A stretch of 64,000 bases of DNA from Rhizobium leguminosarum (GTDB lineage Bacteria; Pseudomonadota; Alphaproteobacteria; Rhizobiales; Rhizobiaceae): NCBI RefSeq assembly GCF_001679785.1, contig NZ_CP016286.1, forward strand, positions 248,001-312,000, read 5' to 3'. Position 1 is the stretch's first letter; every line of letters starts with the position of its first letter. The position numbers and the translations under genes are program-made. Below, one piece after another: positions 15,005 through 22,877 of this stretch. The notes under the pieces are model-generated. The model saw nothing but the letters and a program-made list of their open reading frames with translations. It did not search any database and had not been told where the DNA came from.

Positions 15005-15153
15005 ACGCCGGGCTTTGCCCGACCTTATTCCTGGCTCTCGGGATCTGCCTGCGGCGGGCAGCTTCTGACGCGTGGCCTCCACGATCCAACGCTTTCAACC
15101 TGCCTTTACCAGTTGCACGGGAAGCATGGGATTGTTCAGCAATAGAGAAATGG

Positions 15154-15173
15154 GCCGCGCCCGAAGACGCGGC
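15154..15173 (-). terminator. Terminator of the anchor/HupE operon
   Basis: On the minus strand GCCGCG and CGCGGC flank a TCTTCGGG loop that contains a UUCG-type tetraloop, followed by CCATTTCT, nine bases after the stop at 15182. Confidence 0.6.
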
Positions 15174-15181
15174 TCGGCAGA

Positions 15182-15817
15182 TTACATCATGCGCTTGATT
15201 TCAGTGTAGGCACCATCCGTGGTCAACGTAACCGTGACCGGTTCGCTGGTGCGATTGCGCCAGAACCAGCCGTGATTGCCATCGAAAGCGGCTTCGATAA
15301 CGCCCGAATCATCGGCAGCGCCGCGGCCCTTCTCGTAGCTGATGTTCTCGCCGCCGCCGTCGCCATGGGTATCGAAGTTCACCTTGCCGCCGTTCGCGCT
15401 CCAGGCATAATTGGCCTTTGCGCCCTTGATCATCGTCAATTTGATCTCGGCACCTTCGCCGGGCTGCAGGGTCAACGACATCTCATCCTTTCGCATCTCC
15501 TGGGCGTGGGCCTGTGAGATGCCGAACTCACGAATGATGCGGTCGATCAGCGAGGATCCCTGCTGTGGGCTCGCCGGCATTGCCCCGGTAGACTTCACGC
15601 GATCCATCTCTGCTTCCTCGGCGAGCTGGGTCTTGATCTCCCCCATCGCGGTCAGCCCAAGTGCCGAGCCAACGCCGGTCGGATCGATCGCGTATTCCGA
15701 TGGAAGCACGACGGTGACGAGAATGGCGGCCGCTGCCGCCGCCGCGATCACGGTCGACTTGATGAGCTGCTTCGACGAAGGAAGGTCGTCCGGAGCGGGT
15801 GCCTGTGAATTGAACAT
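15182..15817 (-). CDS. Transmembrane anchor protein
   Basis: A 211-residue protein with a cytoplasmic N-terminus, one membrane helix at about 20-40 (IKSTVIAAAAAAAILVTVVLP) and a periplasmic domain. The C-terminal part (DEMSLTLQPGEGAEIKLTMIKGAKANYAWSANGGKVNFDTHG... and GYFW-like HGWFWRNRTSEPVTVTL) is a beta-sandwich-like region conserved in proteins annotated as transmembrane anchor protein, which nearly always sit next to HupE/UreJ genes. It lies 20 bp downstream of the HupE/UreJ gene on the same strand, so the two are probably one operon and may form a complex. Confidence 0.75.
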   Translation of the reverse strand: MFNSQAPAPDDLPSSKQLIKSTVIAAAAAAAILVTVVLPSEYAIDPTGVGSALGLTAMGEIKTQLAEEAEMDRVKSTGAMPASPQQGSSLIDRIIREFGISQAHAQEMRKDEMSLTLQPGEGAEIKLTMIKGAKANYAWSANGGKVNFDTHGDGGGENISYEKGRGAADDSGVIEAAFDGNHGWFWRNRTSEPVTVTLTTDGAYTEIKRMM

Positions 15818-15837
15818 GTCTGGGTTCCTTTTCGTGA

Positions 15838-16569
15838 TTATGCGACGAAGTAGCCGGTGAGCTGATATCCGATCAGCACGAATCCGGCGGTCATCATGAT
15901 GACGTTGGCTGTATAGGCGTGGCGCAGGAAACTAGACGTCTTGCGCCAGTAGCTCATGGCGATGAGGATGACCGTCAGGGCGATGAGCTGGCCGATCTCG
16001 ACGCCGACATTGAAGGCGAGCAGGTTCGGTATCAGCCCGTCCTCGGCGATGTCGTATTCGAGGATCTTGGTCGCCAGACCGAGGCCGTGAAAGAAGCCGA
16101 AGATCAAGGTGGCGACCTTGGTGTTCGGCTGGACGCCGAACCATCGTTGGTACGCCCCGAGATTGTCGAGTGCCTTGTAGACGACCGACAGGCCAATGAT
16201 CGCGTCGATCAGATAGGAGCTGACGTTCCAGCCGTAGTAGACGCCGAGCAGCATCGTCGTCGAGTGGCCGACGGCGAAGAGGCTGACATAGATGCCGATG
16301 TGCTTCAGCCTGTAGAGGAAGAAGATTACGCCGAACAGGAACAGCAGGTGGTCGTATCCGGTCACCATATGTTTGGCGCCCAGGTAGACGAACGGGATCA
16401 GATTGGTCCCCGATATCTCCTGGATGTAGCCCTTGTCGCCTTCTGCGACCGCGTGGGCTGCCGCTGCACCGGCCATCACAAGGACGGATAGCAGCGCAAG
16501 CAACGGTTGGAGGACGGAGAAACCGGGCACGAGCGCGCGGCTTCCGCCTCCGGAAGAGGATTGCTTCAT
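15838..16569 (-). CDS. HupE/UreJ-family membrane protein
   Basis: A 243-residue protein with a signal-like first helix ending at AAAAHAVAEGDKG and about six further helices. The family motifs are HMVTGYDHLLFLFGVIFF, FAVGHSTTMLLG and FGFFHGLGLATKILE, with conserved histidines suited to metal handling. HupE and UreJ proteins are nickel or cobalt permeases linked to hydrogenase or urease; no such enzyme is nearby, so here the likely role is metal transport within the adjacent resistance island. The operon probably continues from the upstream His-rich gene (57 bp gap). Confidence 0.8.
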   Translation of the reverse strand: MKQSSSGGGSRALVPGFSVLQPLLALLSVLVMAGAAAAHAVAEGDKGYIQEISGTNLIPFVYLGAKHMVTGYDHLLFLFGVIFFLYRLKHIGIYVSLFAVGHSTTMLLGVYYGWNVSSYLIDAIIGLSVVYKALDNLGAYQRWFGVQPNTKVATLIFGFFHGLGLATKILEYDIAEDGLIPNLLAFNVGVEIGQLIALTVILIAMSYWRKTSSFLRHAYTANVIMMTAGFVLIGYQLTGYFVA

Positions 16570-16626
16570 TGGAAGCTCCGTGAATTCGTTGAAACAGCCG
16601 CCTGAGCGGCGTCGATCAAAACGAGG

Positions 16627-16998
16627 TCACGGACGCGGCGGCCGCTCTATGCCGTAGGGAGGTCCGGACGAAAGGGAGCGCAAACGGTCCGAATAGGAAA
16701 CCGCGGTTAGAGACCGCAGGCTCGATCCGGTCGAGCCGAGCAGGCCGGCCTTCTCGTGGGTATGATCGGCATGATGATGATCGGGGGCGTCGGTGGCCTC
16801 TGCCTCTGGCTCGACGTCGAAGTCGTCGTGCGAGTGTCCGCCGTCCGCATGACTATGGTCGCCGGCCGCGATGACGTTCGACGCCCTGTGCAGTCCTGGA
16901 TCATGCGATCCCAACGCAACGAACGAATACAGCAGCACGGCGACCGCCGCCGCGAGGGCGGTGAGCATGCTCAAGCTGTTGTTCCGGCGATGAATCAT
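16627..16998 (-). CDS. Histidine-rich exported protein
   Basis: A 123-residue protein with one N-terminal hydrophobic segment (MLTALAAAVAVLLYSFVALG) and then clusters of histidine and acid residues (GDHSHADGGHSHDDFD, DAPDHHHADHTHEK), typical of periplasmic Zn/Ni/Co buffering proteins. The start is uncertain: an ATG at 17052 would leave no room for a ribosome-binding site beside the operator at 17056-17072, so 16998 is preferred. It is divergent from the DmeF-like exporter and shares its regulatory region, which supports metal-controlled expression. Confidence 0.65.
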   Translation of the reverse strand: MIHRRNNSLSMLTALAAAVAVLLYSFVALGSHDPGLHRASNVIAAGDHSHADGGHSHDDFDVEPEAEATDAPDHHHADHTHEKAGLLGSTGSSLRSLTAVSYSDRLRSLSSGPPYGIERPPRP

Positions 16999-17055
16999 CC
17001 CGCAATCGATAACCTTGTTCGCATCCGCATACAAGAAACCAACTTGACGCATCCC

Positions 17056-17072
17056 TACCGGGGGGATAGGTA
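17056..17072. promoter_or_regulatory. RcnR/CsoR-type operator (TACC-G6-ATA-GGTA)
   Basis: TACC and GGTA flank a tract of six G in the gap between the His-rich gene and the DmeF-like gene. RcnR-class regulators bind short inverted repeats flanking a G/C tract, and such a regulator is encoded at 18513-18800. The position allows control of both divergent transcripts. Confidence 0.65.
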
Positions 17073-17099
17073 TGCGCCTTCACCAGTCAAGGGTCTGCA

Positions 17100-18449
17100 A
17101 TGTTCGCCAGCATCAGGGAATGGTTCGGTTTCGGCCAAGGCGGTCAATCCCATGGCCACAGTCACGGCTCGCACGGCCACTCCCACGGAGATGCCGGAGG
17201 CCACGGGCACACGCACGGCGTCGTCGATCCCAGCATCGCCTCGTCCGAGCGCGGCATCTGGGCGATCAAGTGGTCGTTCGTCATTCTGGCGATCACCGCG
17301 GCGCTGCAGCTTGTCGTCGTCTTCTCTTCGGGAAGCGTGGCACTGCTGGCCGACACCATCCACAATATCGGTGATGCCGCCACGGCAATTCCTTTGTGGA
17401 TCGCCTTCACGCTGGTCAGACGGAAGCCGACGAAAACCTTCAACTATGGCCTCGGCCGGGTCGAGGACCTTGCCGGCATGCTGATCGTTCTGATCATTCT
17501 CTTCAGCGCCATCGTCGCCGGCTATGAGGCAATCGACCGCCTGATGAACCCGCAGCCGATCACCCAACTTCTGGCGGTCGCCGTCGCCGGCGTCGTCGGC
17601 TTCATCGGCAACGAGGCCGTGGCGGTGTTCCGCATCGGTGTCGGCAGGCAGATGAACAGCGCCGCGCTGATTGCCGACGGCTACCACGCCCGCACCGATG
17701 GTTTGACGAGCCTGGCGGTCGTCGCCGGCGCCGTCGGGGTCTGGCTCGGCTTTCCGCTCGCCGATCCGATCATCGGCCTGTTGATCACCATCGCGATCTT
17801 CGGCATCGTCTGGCAGTCGGCGCGCGCCGTCATCACCCGCAGCCTCGACGGCGTCGAGCCTGGCATCACCGACGAGATTCGTCATGCCGCAGAGCATGTC
17901 GAGGGCATCGGTGGTCTGACGGACGTGAAGGCACGCTGGATCGGTCACCGGCTCCATGCCGACGTTACGATCTCGGTCAGCGGCGACAAGCCCGTCGCGG
18001 ATGCCAACGTCATCGTGGCCACGCTTCGCAATGAGCTTCACGCACATCTTCCGGCGCTTGGTACGGCGACCATCCAGATCGCCGAGGCAGCCGCCGTAGC
18101 GCCCACCAGCGCTCGCGGCCACGGGCATCACCACGCACCCGCTGCGTTCACGGTGAGTTCCCGATTGGCGACCGGATTGCTGGAGATTGTCGACACGCCC
18201 GAGGGTGAACGCATGCGGCTCTCCATTTCGAAACATGCTAGGGGACTTGAGGCCGTCGTTGAGATCGCCCGCGACGGTCTCGTTGAGCGGCTGCCGCTGC
18301 TCCCTTCGCCGGCCGATCATCACGCTTTGATCAGCAACGTCGCTCCGGCCGAGCCTCATGCGTTCGACGCGGTGCTGAAGCTGATGGCAGGCATCGACGT
18401 CGACGACCTTCCGTTTCGAATGGAAGAGCCGGAAGGCCATCATCACTGA
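17100..18449 (+). CDS. dmeF: CDF-family metal exporter, DmeF-like
   Basis: A 449-residue cation diffusion facilitator. The N-terminus is a histidine-rich loop (HGHSHGSHGHSHGDAGGHGHTHG, split here as residues about 18-40). Six membrane helices follow, with metal-site residues in ADTIHNIGDA and ADGYHARTDG, then a cytoplasmic C-terminal domain, a second HGHHH cluster and a terminal HHH. Rhizobial DmeF proteins export Co and Ni and are controlled by the CsoR/RcnR-class DmeR. AAGGG lies seven bases before the start. It is first in a tight operon with the regulator, a DedA-like protein and a NicO-type exporter. Confidence 0.85.
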   Translation: MFASIREWFGFGQGGQSHGHSHGSHGHSHGDAGGHGHTHGVVDPSIASSERGIWAIKWSFVILAITAALQLVVVFSSGSVALLADTIHNIGDAATAIPLWIAFTLVRRKPTKTFNYGLGRVEDLAGMLIVLIILFSAIVAGYEAIDRLMNPQPITQLLAVAVAGVVGFIGNEAVAVFRIGVGRQMNSAALIADGYHARTDGLTSLAVVAGAVGVWLGFPLADPIIGLLITIAIFGIVWQSARAVITRSLDGVEPGITDEIRHAAEHVEGIGGLTDVKARWIGHRLHADVTISVSGDKPVADANVIVATLRNELHAHLPALGTATIQIAEAAAVAPTSARGHGHHHAPAAFTVSSRLATGLLEIVDTPEGERMRLSISKHARGLEAVVEIARDGLVERLPLLPSPADHHALISNVAPAEPHAFDAVLKLMAGIDVDDLPFRMEEPEGHHH

Positions 18450-18512
18450 CTTGTCCCGGAGGCGGTCCCCGGCGTAAGGTCGAGCGCCCTTCTCCTCGGA
18501 AGGATCGAGAAC

Positions 18513-18800
18513 ATGGACACGATGAGCGAACCTCACACCCACGCCACCCATCCGGAGATCGTCAAGCGCCTGAAGCGGGCCGAGGGTCATCTGAAGAGCG
18601 TCATCACGATGATCGAGGCAGGCAAGCCCTGTCTCGACATCGCCCAGCAGCTCTCCGCGGTGGAGAAGGCGATCATCAACGCCAAACGGACGCTGATCCA
18701 GGATCATCTCGATCACTGCCTCGAAGAGACGGTCGGCGCCCTGCCGCGCGACAAGCGGCAGTCCATCGACGAGTTCAAGACGATCACGAAGTATCTTTGA
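18513..18800 (+). CDS. RcnR/CsoR/FrmR-family metal-responsive repressor
   Basis: A 95-residue all-helical regulator (DUF156 family). Histidines near the N-terminus (EPHTHATH) and the conserved RLKRAEGHLKSVITMIEAGKPCLDIAQQL (cysteine ligand), followed by LIQDHLDHCLEE, give the Cys/His pattern expected of a Co/Ni sensor rather than a Cu sensor, which would need a CHC set. The closest functional match is DmeR. In published rhizobial dmeRF the regulator precedes dmeF; here it follows. The likely target is the G6 palindrome at 17056-17072. GGAAGG precedes the start. Confidence 0.82.
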   Translation: MDTMSEPHTHATHPEIVKRLKRAEGHLKSVITMIEAGKPCLDIAQQLSAVEKAIINAKRTLIQDHLDHCLEETVGALPRDKRQSIDEFKTITKYL

Positions 18801-18804
18801 CGGC

Positions 18805-19242
18805 ATGGCCGACCTGCTGGCCTATCTCGGACTGTTCGCCGCGGCGCTCGGGGCGGCGACCATCATGCCGATGCAGTCTGAAGCCGTTCTTGTCGGCCTT
18901 CTCCTATCCGAGAAGTTTTCCACCTTCTGGCTCCTCGCCGTCGCGAGCCTCGGCAACGTGCTCGGCGCGCTGGCGAATTGGCTGCTCGGCCGCGGCATCG
19001 AACGCTTCAGGGAAAAGCGATGGTTTCCGATCGGCCCGACAGCGCTCGACCGTGCACAAGGCTGGTATCGCCGCTTCGGGAAGTGGTCGCTGCTCGCAAG
19101 CTGGCTGCCGATCGTCGGCGATCCGATAACCGTCGTGGCGGGCATCATGCGCGAACCTCTGCCGACATTCGTCCTGCTGGTGGCCATCGCCAAAATAGGG
19201 CGATATATCGTGCTTGCAGCAGCGACGACGGGGCTTGCGTGA
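18805..19242 (+). CDS. YqaA/DedA-like small membrane protein
   Basis: A 145-residue protein with four predicted helices. The motifs PMQSEAVLVGLLLSE, ASLGNVLGALANWLLGRGIERF, FGKWSLLASWLPIVGDPITVVAGIMR and a final hydrophobic helix are typical of the YqaA branch of the DedA/SNARE-associated family, thought to be proton-coupled or lipid transporters. It starts four bases after the regulator stop and its own stop overlaps the next start (ATGA), so it is translated with the metal exporters. A role in metal resistance is inferred from context only. Confidence 0.75.
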   Translation: MADLLAYLGLFAAALGAATIMPMQSEAVLVGLLLSEKFSTFWLLAVASLGNVLGALANWLLGRGIERFREKRWFPIGPTALDRAQGWYRRFGKWSLLASWLPIVGDPITVVAGIMREPLPTFVLLVAIAKIGRYIVLAAATTGLA

Positions 19243-19973
19243 TGTTCCAGCAGATCGTCGACGTCCAGCGGGACATCTACCTCGCCTTCGCCGGCCACAT
19301 AAAGGAATTTGCTGCGGGCGGCGGCTGGGCCTCGTTCCTCGCCTTCCTGCCGATGGGCATCGTTTTCGGCGCCGTCCATGCAATGACGCCCGGCCACAGC
19401 AAGTCCGTTCTTGCCACCTACCTTGCCGGATCCTCCACCAGGGCGCACCGGGCGCTGCTTGTATCGCTGGCGCTTTCCTTCACGCACGTGACGATGGCAG
19501 TCCTCATCGCGCTTCTCGCCCTGCCGCTGGTGTCGCATTCCTTCGTCGACGCCGGATCGTCTCCGACCCTCGAAGTCGTCAGCCGCGCCTTGCTAGGCGT
19601 CATCGGCCTCTGGATGCTGGCGTCGGCTCTGTTCCGGCACGATCACGCCCATGCGGAGGGCGAAGGGCTGTTGATGGGGTTCGCGGCCGGGCTGGTGCCG
19701 TGCCCGCTCACCCTGTTCGTGATGACCTTCGCCATGATCCATCAGGTCGTCGTCACCGGCCTGCTGTTCGCCTTCACCATGATGATAGGCGTCGGGCTGA
19801 CGCTCTCCGTGGTCGCCCTTCTGACGGTGGTTTTCCGCGACCGTATCGCCTATCTGATGAGGACGCGGCCGCAGCTGCTGGGTTCCGTATCCCGTGCGAC
19901 GGGTGCACTCGCGGGGCTGGTGCTGGTTGCAGTCGCTGCGCTCGAGATAGCGAACTGGCTGGCGTTTACATGA
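19242..19973 (+). CDS. NicO/RcnA-type nickel-cobalt exporter
   Basis: A 243-residue membrane protein with six to seven helices. The signature AVHAMTPGHSKSVLATYLAGS is the HxxxPGHxK motif of NicO/RcnA proteins; a His-rich loop (FRHDHAHAEGEG) precedes GFAAGLVPCPLTLFVM. The family exports Ni and Co. The start overlaps the upstream stop (ATGA at 19242). Together with the CDF exporter and regulator, it makes a two-pump Co/Ni efflux operon. Confidence 0.82.
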   Translation: MFQQIVDVQRDIYLAFAGHIKEFAAGGGWASFLAFLPMGIVFGAVHAMTPGHSKSVLATYLAGSSTRAHRALLVSLALSFTHVTMAVLIALLALPLVSHSFVDAGSSPTLEVVSRALLGVIGLWMLASALFRHDHAHAEGEGLLMGFAAGLVPCPLTLFVMTFAMIHQVVVTGLLFAFTMMIGVGLTLSVVALLTVVFRDRIAYLMRTRPQLLGSVSRATGALAGLVLVAVAALEIANWLAFT

Positions 19974-19979
19974 GGGCAA

Positions 19980-20534
19980 ATGATGGGTCGAACAAAAATG
20001 GCCATGATTGGCGCGACGGCAGCGCTGCTGGCATTGACAGGCGTGGCCCAGTGCGAGGAGACGAAGTCGCCGTTCCAGCGTTTCGCCGAGCGGTGCCTCG
20101 AACACGGGCCGCGCTACGACCAGACGGTCGCACTCGCTAGGGAAAGCGGCTGGCCGGATCTGGCGGAGGACATGACGATGGGCATTCAGCCGCTCGGGGA
20201 ACCAGCGACCTTCAAAGGCTGGCTCGTGAATTCGGACGGCGCTTCTCCTTTCGAGGCGGTGGTGGTCGCACGTGGGGCGGTCGGTCCAAAGACCGTCGAG
20301 AGTTGCACCATGGCATTCGCCGGGACCGACGCGGCCGCATTCGAAAGCAGTTTCGCGTCGACGGAAGCAGCGCGGCCTTCTGGAGAGCAAAAGGGACAAG
20401 GGCGGGTGCGAAAGTTTTTTGCGATCGAGCGCGAGGGCGTGAAGGAAGCGCTAACGCTTGACCTTCCAATCTATCCGAACGGCGCCGACGAGGTCGTGGC
20501 GAGCGTCGTCGCCGAGCAGCGGATTGAAAACTGA
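19980..20534 (+). CDS. Secreted protein of unknown function in the metal operon
   Basis: A 184-residue protein with a signal peptide (MAMIGATAALLALTGVAQCEE). The mature part is mixed alpha/beta without recognisable motif; it has isolated cysteines (ERCLEHG, ESCTMAF) and no metal-binding cluster. It begins seven bases after the NicO-type gene behind a GAGGG stretch and ends before the chrB leader, so it is the last gene of the metal operon. ATG 19983 is an alternative start. Confidence 0.65.
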   Translation: MMGRTKMAMIGATAALLALTGVAQCEETKSPFQRFAERCLEHGPRYDQTVALARESGWPDLAEDMTMGIQPLGEPATFKGWLVNSDGASPFEAVVVARGAVGPKTVESCTMAFAGTDAAAFESSFASTEAARPSGEQKGQGRVRKFFAIEREGVKEALTLDLPIYPNGADEVVASVVAEQRIEN

Positions 20535-20576
20535 AGCCGCTTGACAGCGCGATCCTACTTTGAGAGTTTCAGGTCA

Positions 20577-20595
20577 TGGGGCAGCGATCGCCCCA
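20577..20595. promoter_or_regulatory. Hairpin TGGGGC-N7-GCCCCA in the chrB leader
   Basis: Six-base perfect arms flank AGCGATC; the centre includes the palindrome GCGATCGC. The same sequence is preserved at 789-807 in front of the chrB relic. It lies 56 bp before the chrB start and may be an operator or leader structure for chromate-responsive control. TTGACA at 20541-20546 is a possible -35. Confidence 0.4.
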
Positions 20596-20650
20596 CGAGG
20601 CTACGGCCGAAGAATCGCGTCCTTGAACCCGCACCAACGGAGGACGCGCC

Positions 20651-21466
20651 ATGCCGTCATTTCTTGAAATCACACCTGAGAAGCTGAATCGGATCGTCGG
20701 TACATCAGACGCCCAGACGCTGATAGACGTCCGCACTGACGAGGACTTCGCCGCCGATCCCAGACTGCTGCCCGGCTCGATCCGGCGGGATTACCGCAAG
20801 GTAGGGGAATGGGGGCCGTCGCTTGCCGGACCCGCCGTCGTCGTATGCCAGCAGGGACGCAAGCTCAGTCAAGGCATCGCCGCCCACCTCAGGTACGCAG
20901 GAATTCACGCCGAAGTTCTGGAAGGTGGCTTCGAGGCCTGGCGGCAGGCCGAAGGCCTTCTGGTTCCGGAAGACAAGCTTCCACCGCGCGATGCACACGG
21001 CCGCACCGTCTGGGTGACCCGCTCCCGCCCGAAGATCGACAGGATCGCCTGCCCATGGCTCATCCGCCGTTTCGTGGATCCGTCCGCGGTCTTCCTGTTC
21101 GTGCCCGCATCGGAGGTTTTGCTGGTCGGCGACCGCTTCGGCGCGACGCCGTTCGACATAGAGGAGGTGTTCTGGTCTCACCGTGGCGAACTCTGCACCT
21201 TCGACGTGATGATCGATGAACTAGGCCTGAGCTCGCCCCCTCTGCTGCATCTGGCGACGATCGTCCGGGGTGCGGACACCGCGCGGCCGGAACTTGCTCC
21301 GGAAGTGGCGGGTCTGCTCGCAGCGTCGCTTGGTCTGTCCCGTATGTTCAACGACGACCTCGAGCAGTTGGACGCAGGCCTGACGCTATACGACGCTTTC
21401 TATCGCTGGTGCCGGGATGCGACTGGAGAGACGCACAATTGGCCGAACGCAAAGGCGGGGCAGTAA
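20651..21466 (+). CDS. chrB: Chromate resistance protein with rhodanese domain (ChrB-like)
   Basis: A 271-residue two-domain protein. Residues about 1-105 are a rhodanese-like domain (QTLIDVRTDEDF, GPAVVVCQQGRKLSQGIAAHLR with C75, VLEGGFEAW). Residues about 115-265 form the ChrB C-terminal domain (WVTRSRPKIDRIACPWLIRRFVDPSAVFLFVP, DIEEVFWSHRGELCTFDVM, LYDAFYRWCRD). ChrB proteins sense chromate or regulate chrA. The ATG is preceded by GGAGGA. The chrA start follows one base after the stop. Confidence 0.85.
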   Translation: MPSFLEITPEKLNRIVGTSDAQTLIDVRTDEDFAADPRLLPGSIRRDYRKVGEWGPSLAGPAVVVCQQGRKLSQGIAAHLRYAGIHAEVLEGGFEAWRQAEGLLVPEDKLPPRDAHGRTVWVTRSRPKIDRIACPWLIRRFVDPSAVFLFVPASEVLLVGDRFGATPFDIEEVFWSHRGELCTFDVMIDELGLSSPPLLHLATIVRGADTARPELAPEVAGLLAASLGLSRMFNDDLEQLDAGLTLYDAFYRWCRDATGETHNWPNAKAGQ

Positions 21467-21467
21467 A

Positions 21468-22877
21468 ATGACGACCGTGGTCAATGAAGAAGCCGGCGCC
21501 CCTGGAGCGGACAACCATGAACTGCCGTTTGCGGAAGCCGTGAAGGTCTGGGCGCGCGTGGCCGCGCTCAGCTTCGGAGGACCCGCCGGCCAGATCGCCA
21601 TGATGCACAGGATCATCGTCGAGGAAAAGCGCTGGATCGGCGAGAACCGCTTCCTCCATGCCCTCAATTACTGCACGCTCCTGCCCGGGCCGGAGGCGCA
21701 GCAGCTGGCAATCTACATCGGCTGGCTGCTGCACAAGACCAAGGGCGGTCTTGTCGCAGGGACGCTGTTCGTGCTGCCCGGCGCCGTCGCGATCATGGGC
21801 TTAAGCTGGATCTACGCGATCTTCGGCAATGTTGGAGCAGTTCAGGCGCTGTTCTTCGGGCTGAAGGCCGCGGTTCTCGCAATTGTTCTCGGCGCCGTTC
21901 TTCGGATCGGCAGCAGATCGCTGAAGAACAAGGTCATGATCGGCCTGGCGGCCGCCGCCTTTGTCGCCTTGTGGCTCTTTCAGGCGCCCTTTCCGCTGGT
22001 GGTAGTCGTGGCGGGGCTGATCGGCTTCATCGGTGGCAAAATGGGTTGGGCGGCGTTCTCGACGAACGGAGGCCATGGAAAGATCGGCGACAAACAGGTC
22101 GCCGACGCCGACAGCCTCCTTGGCGAAGGCGTGCCCGCACACACGCGTCCGAACGCCGCCTGGCTGCTGAAGGTCGCAATTGTCGGCGCGATCGCGTGGT
22201 GGGGACCGATTATTCTCCTGTTCGCGCTCCTCGGCTCCCACAATGTCTTTTCCGACATTGCGATATTCTTCTCGAAGATGGCGATGGTGACCTTCGGCGG
22301 CGCCTATGCGGTTCTGTCCTACGTCGCCCAGGAAGCGGTCAATCACTACGGCTGGCTGAAGCCGGGCGAGATGCTGGACGGCCTGGGACTCGCAGAGACG
22401 ACTCCGGGACCGCTGATCATGGTCACGCAGTTCGTCGGTTTCATGGGCGCCTACCGCGCGCCTGGCGGACTGTCGCCACTGCTTGCCGGAACCCTCGGAG
22501 GATTGCTGACGACCTGGGTCACCTTCGTCCCCTGCTTTCTCTGGATCCTGCTCGGAGCGCCGTTCATGGAATCGTTGCGCAGCAACAAGGCGCTTTCGGC
22601 GGCGCTTTCGGCGATCACGGCCGCGGTCGTGGGCATCATCCTCAACCTTGCCTTATGGTTCGCCCTGCACGTGCTATTCGCCGATGTCCGGAAGGTGAGC
22701 GGCTTCGGCATCTCGCTCGACGTTCCCGTTCTCAGTTCCGTCAACCTGCCGTCGCTCGTGTTGACGCTCGCTGCCGTCATCGCGGTTTTCCGTTTCAAGG
22801 TCGGGCTCTTGACCGTTCTGGCGGCGAGCGCGCTTGCCGGGCTGGCCTATGGCCTGACATTCGGGGTGCATCCATGA
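21468..22877 (+). CDS. chrA: Chromate efflux transporter ChrA
   Basis: A 469-residue membrane protein of the long CHR family with two homologous CHR halves (about 20-200 and 255-450). Each half carries the signature: VAALSFGGPAGQIAMMHRIIVEEKRW and MVTFGGAYAVLSYVAQEAVNHYGWL, followed by LPGPEAQQLA and TTPGPLIMVTQFVGF. It exports chromate, driven by the membrane potential. The ATG at 21468 lies one base after the chrB stop, so translation is coupled. The downstream ATP-grasp gene overlaps its stop by four bases. Confidence 0.92.
   Translation: MTTVVNEEAGAPGADNHELPFAEAVKVWARVAALSFGGPAGQIAMMHRIIVEEKRWIGENRFLHALNYCTLLPGPEAQQLAIYIGWLLHKTKGGLVAGTLFVLPGAVAIMGLSWIYAIFGNVGAVQALFFGLKAAVLAIVLGAVLRIGSRSLKNKVMIGLAAAAFVALWLFQAPFPLVVVVAGLIGFIGGKMGWAAFSTNGGHGKIGDKQVADADSLLGEGVPAHTRPNAAWLLKVAIVGAIAWWGPIILLFALLGSHNVFSDIAIFFSKMAMVTFGGAYAVLSYVAQEAVNHYGWLKPGEMLDGLGLAETTPGPLIMVTQFVGFMGAYRAPGGLSPLLAGTLGGLLTTWVTFVPCFLWILLGAPFMESLRSNKALSAALSAITAAVVGIILNLALWFALHVLFADVRKVSGFGISLDVPVLSSVNLPSLVLTLAAVIAVFRFKVGLLTVLAASALAGLAYGLTFGVHP

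Noticed and set aside
15919..16491. Plus-strand frame of 190 codons opposite HupE/UreJ
   Set aside because: Antisense to a gene with clear membrane helices and family motifs; the translation is acidic and without domains.
17055..18806. Minus-strand frame of 583 codons opposite dmeF and its regulator
   Set aside because: It is fully antisense to two well-supported genes with clear CDF and RcnR motifs; its own translation is charged and repetitive without domains. High-GC DNA commonly leaves such antisense frames open.
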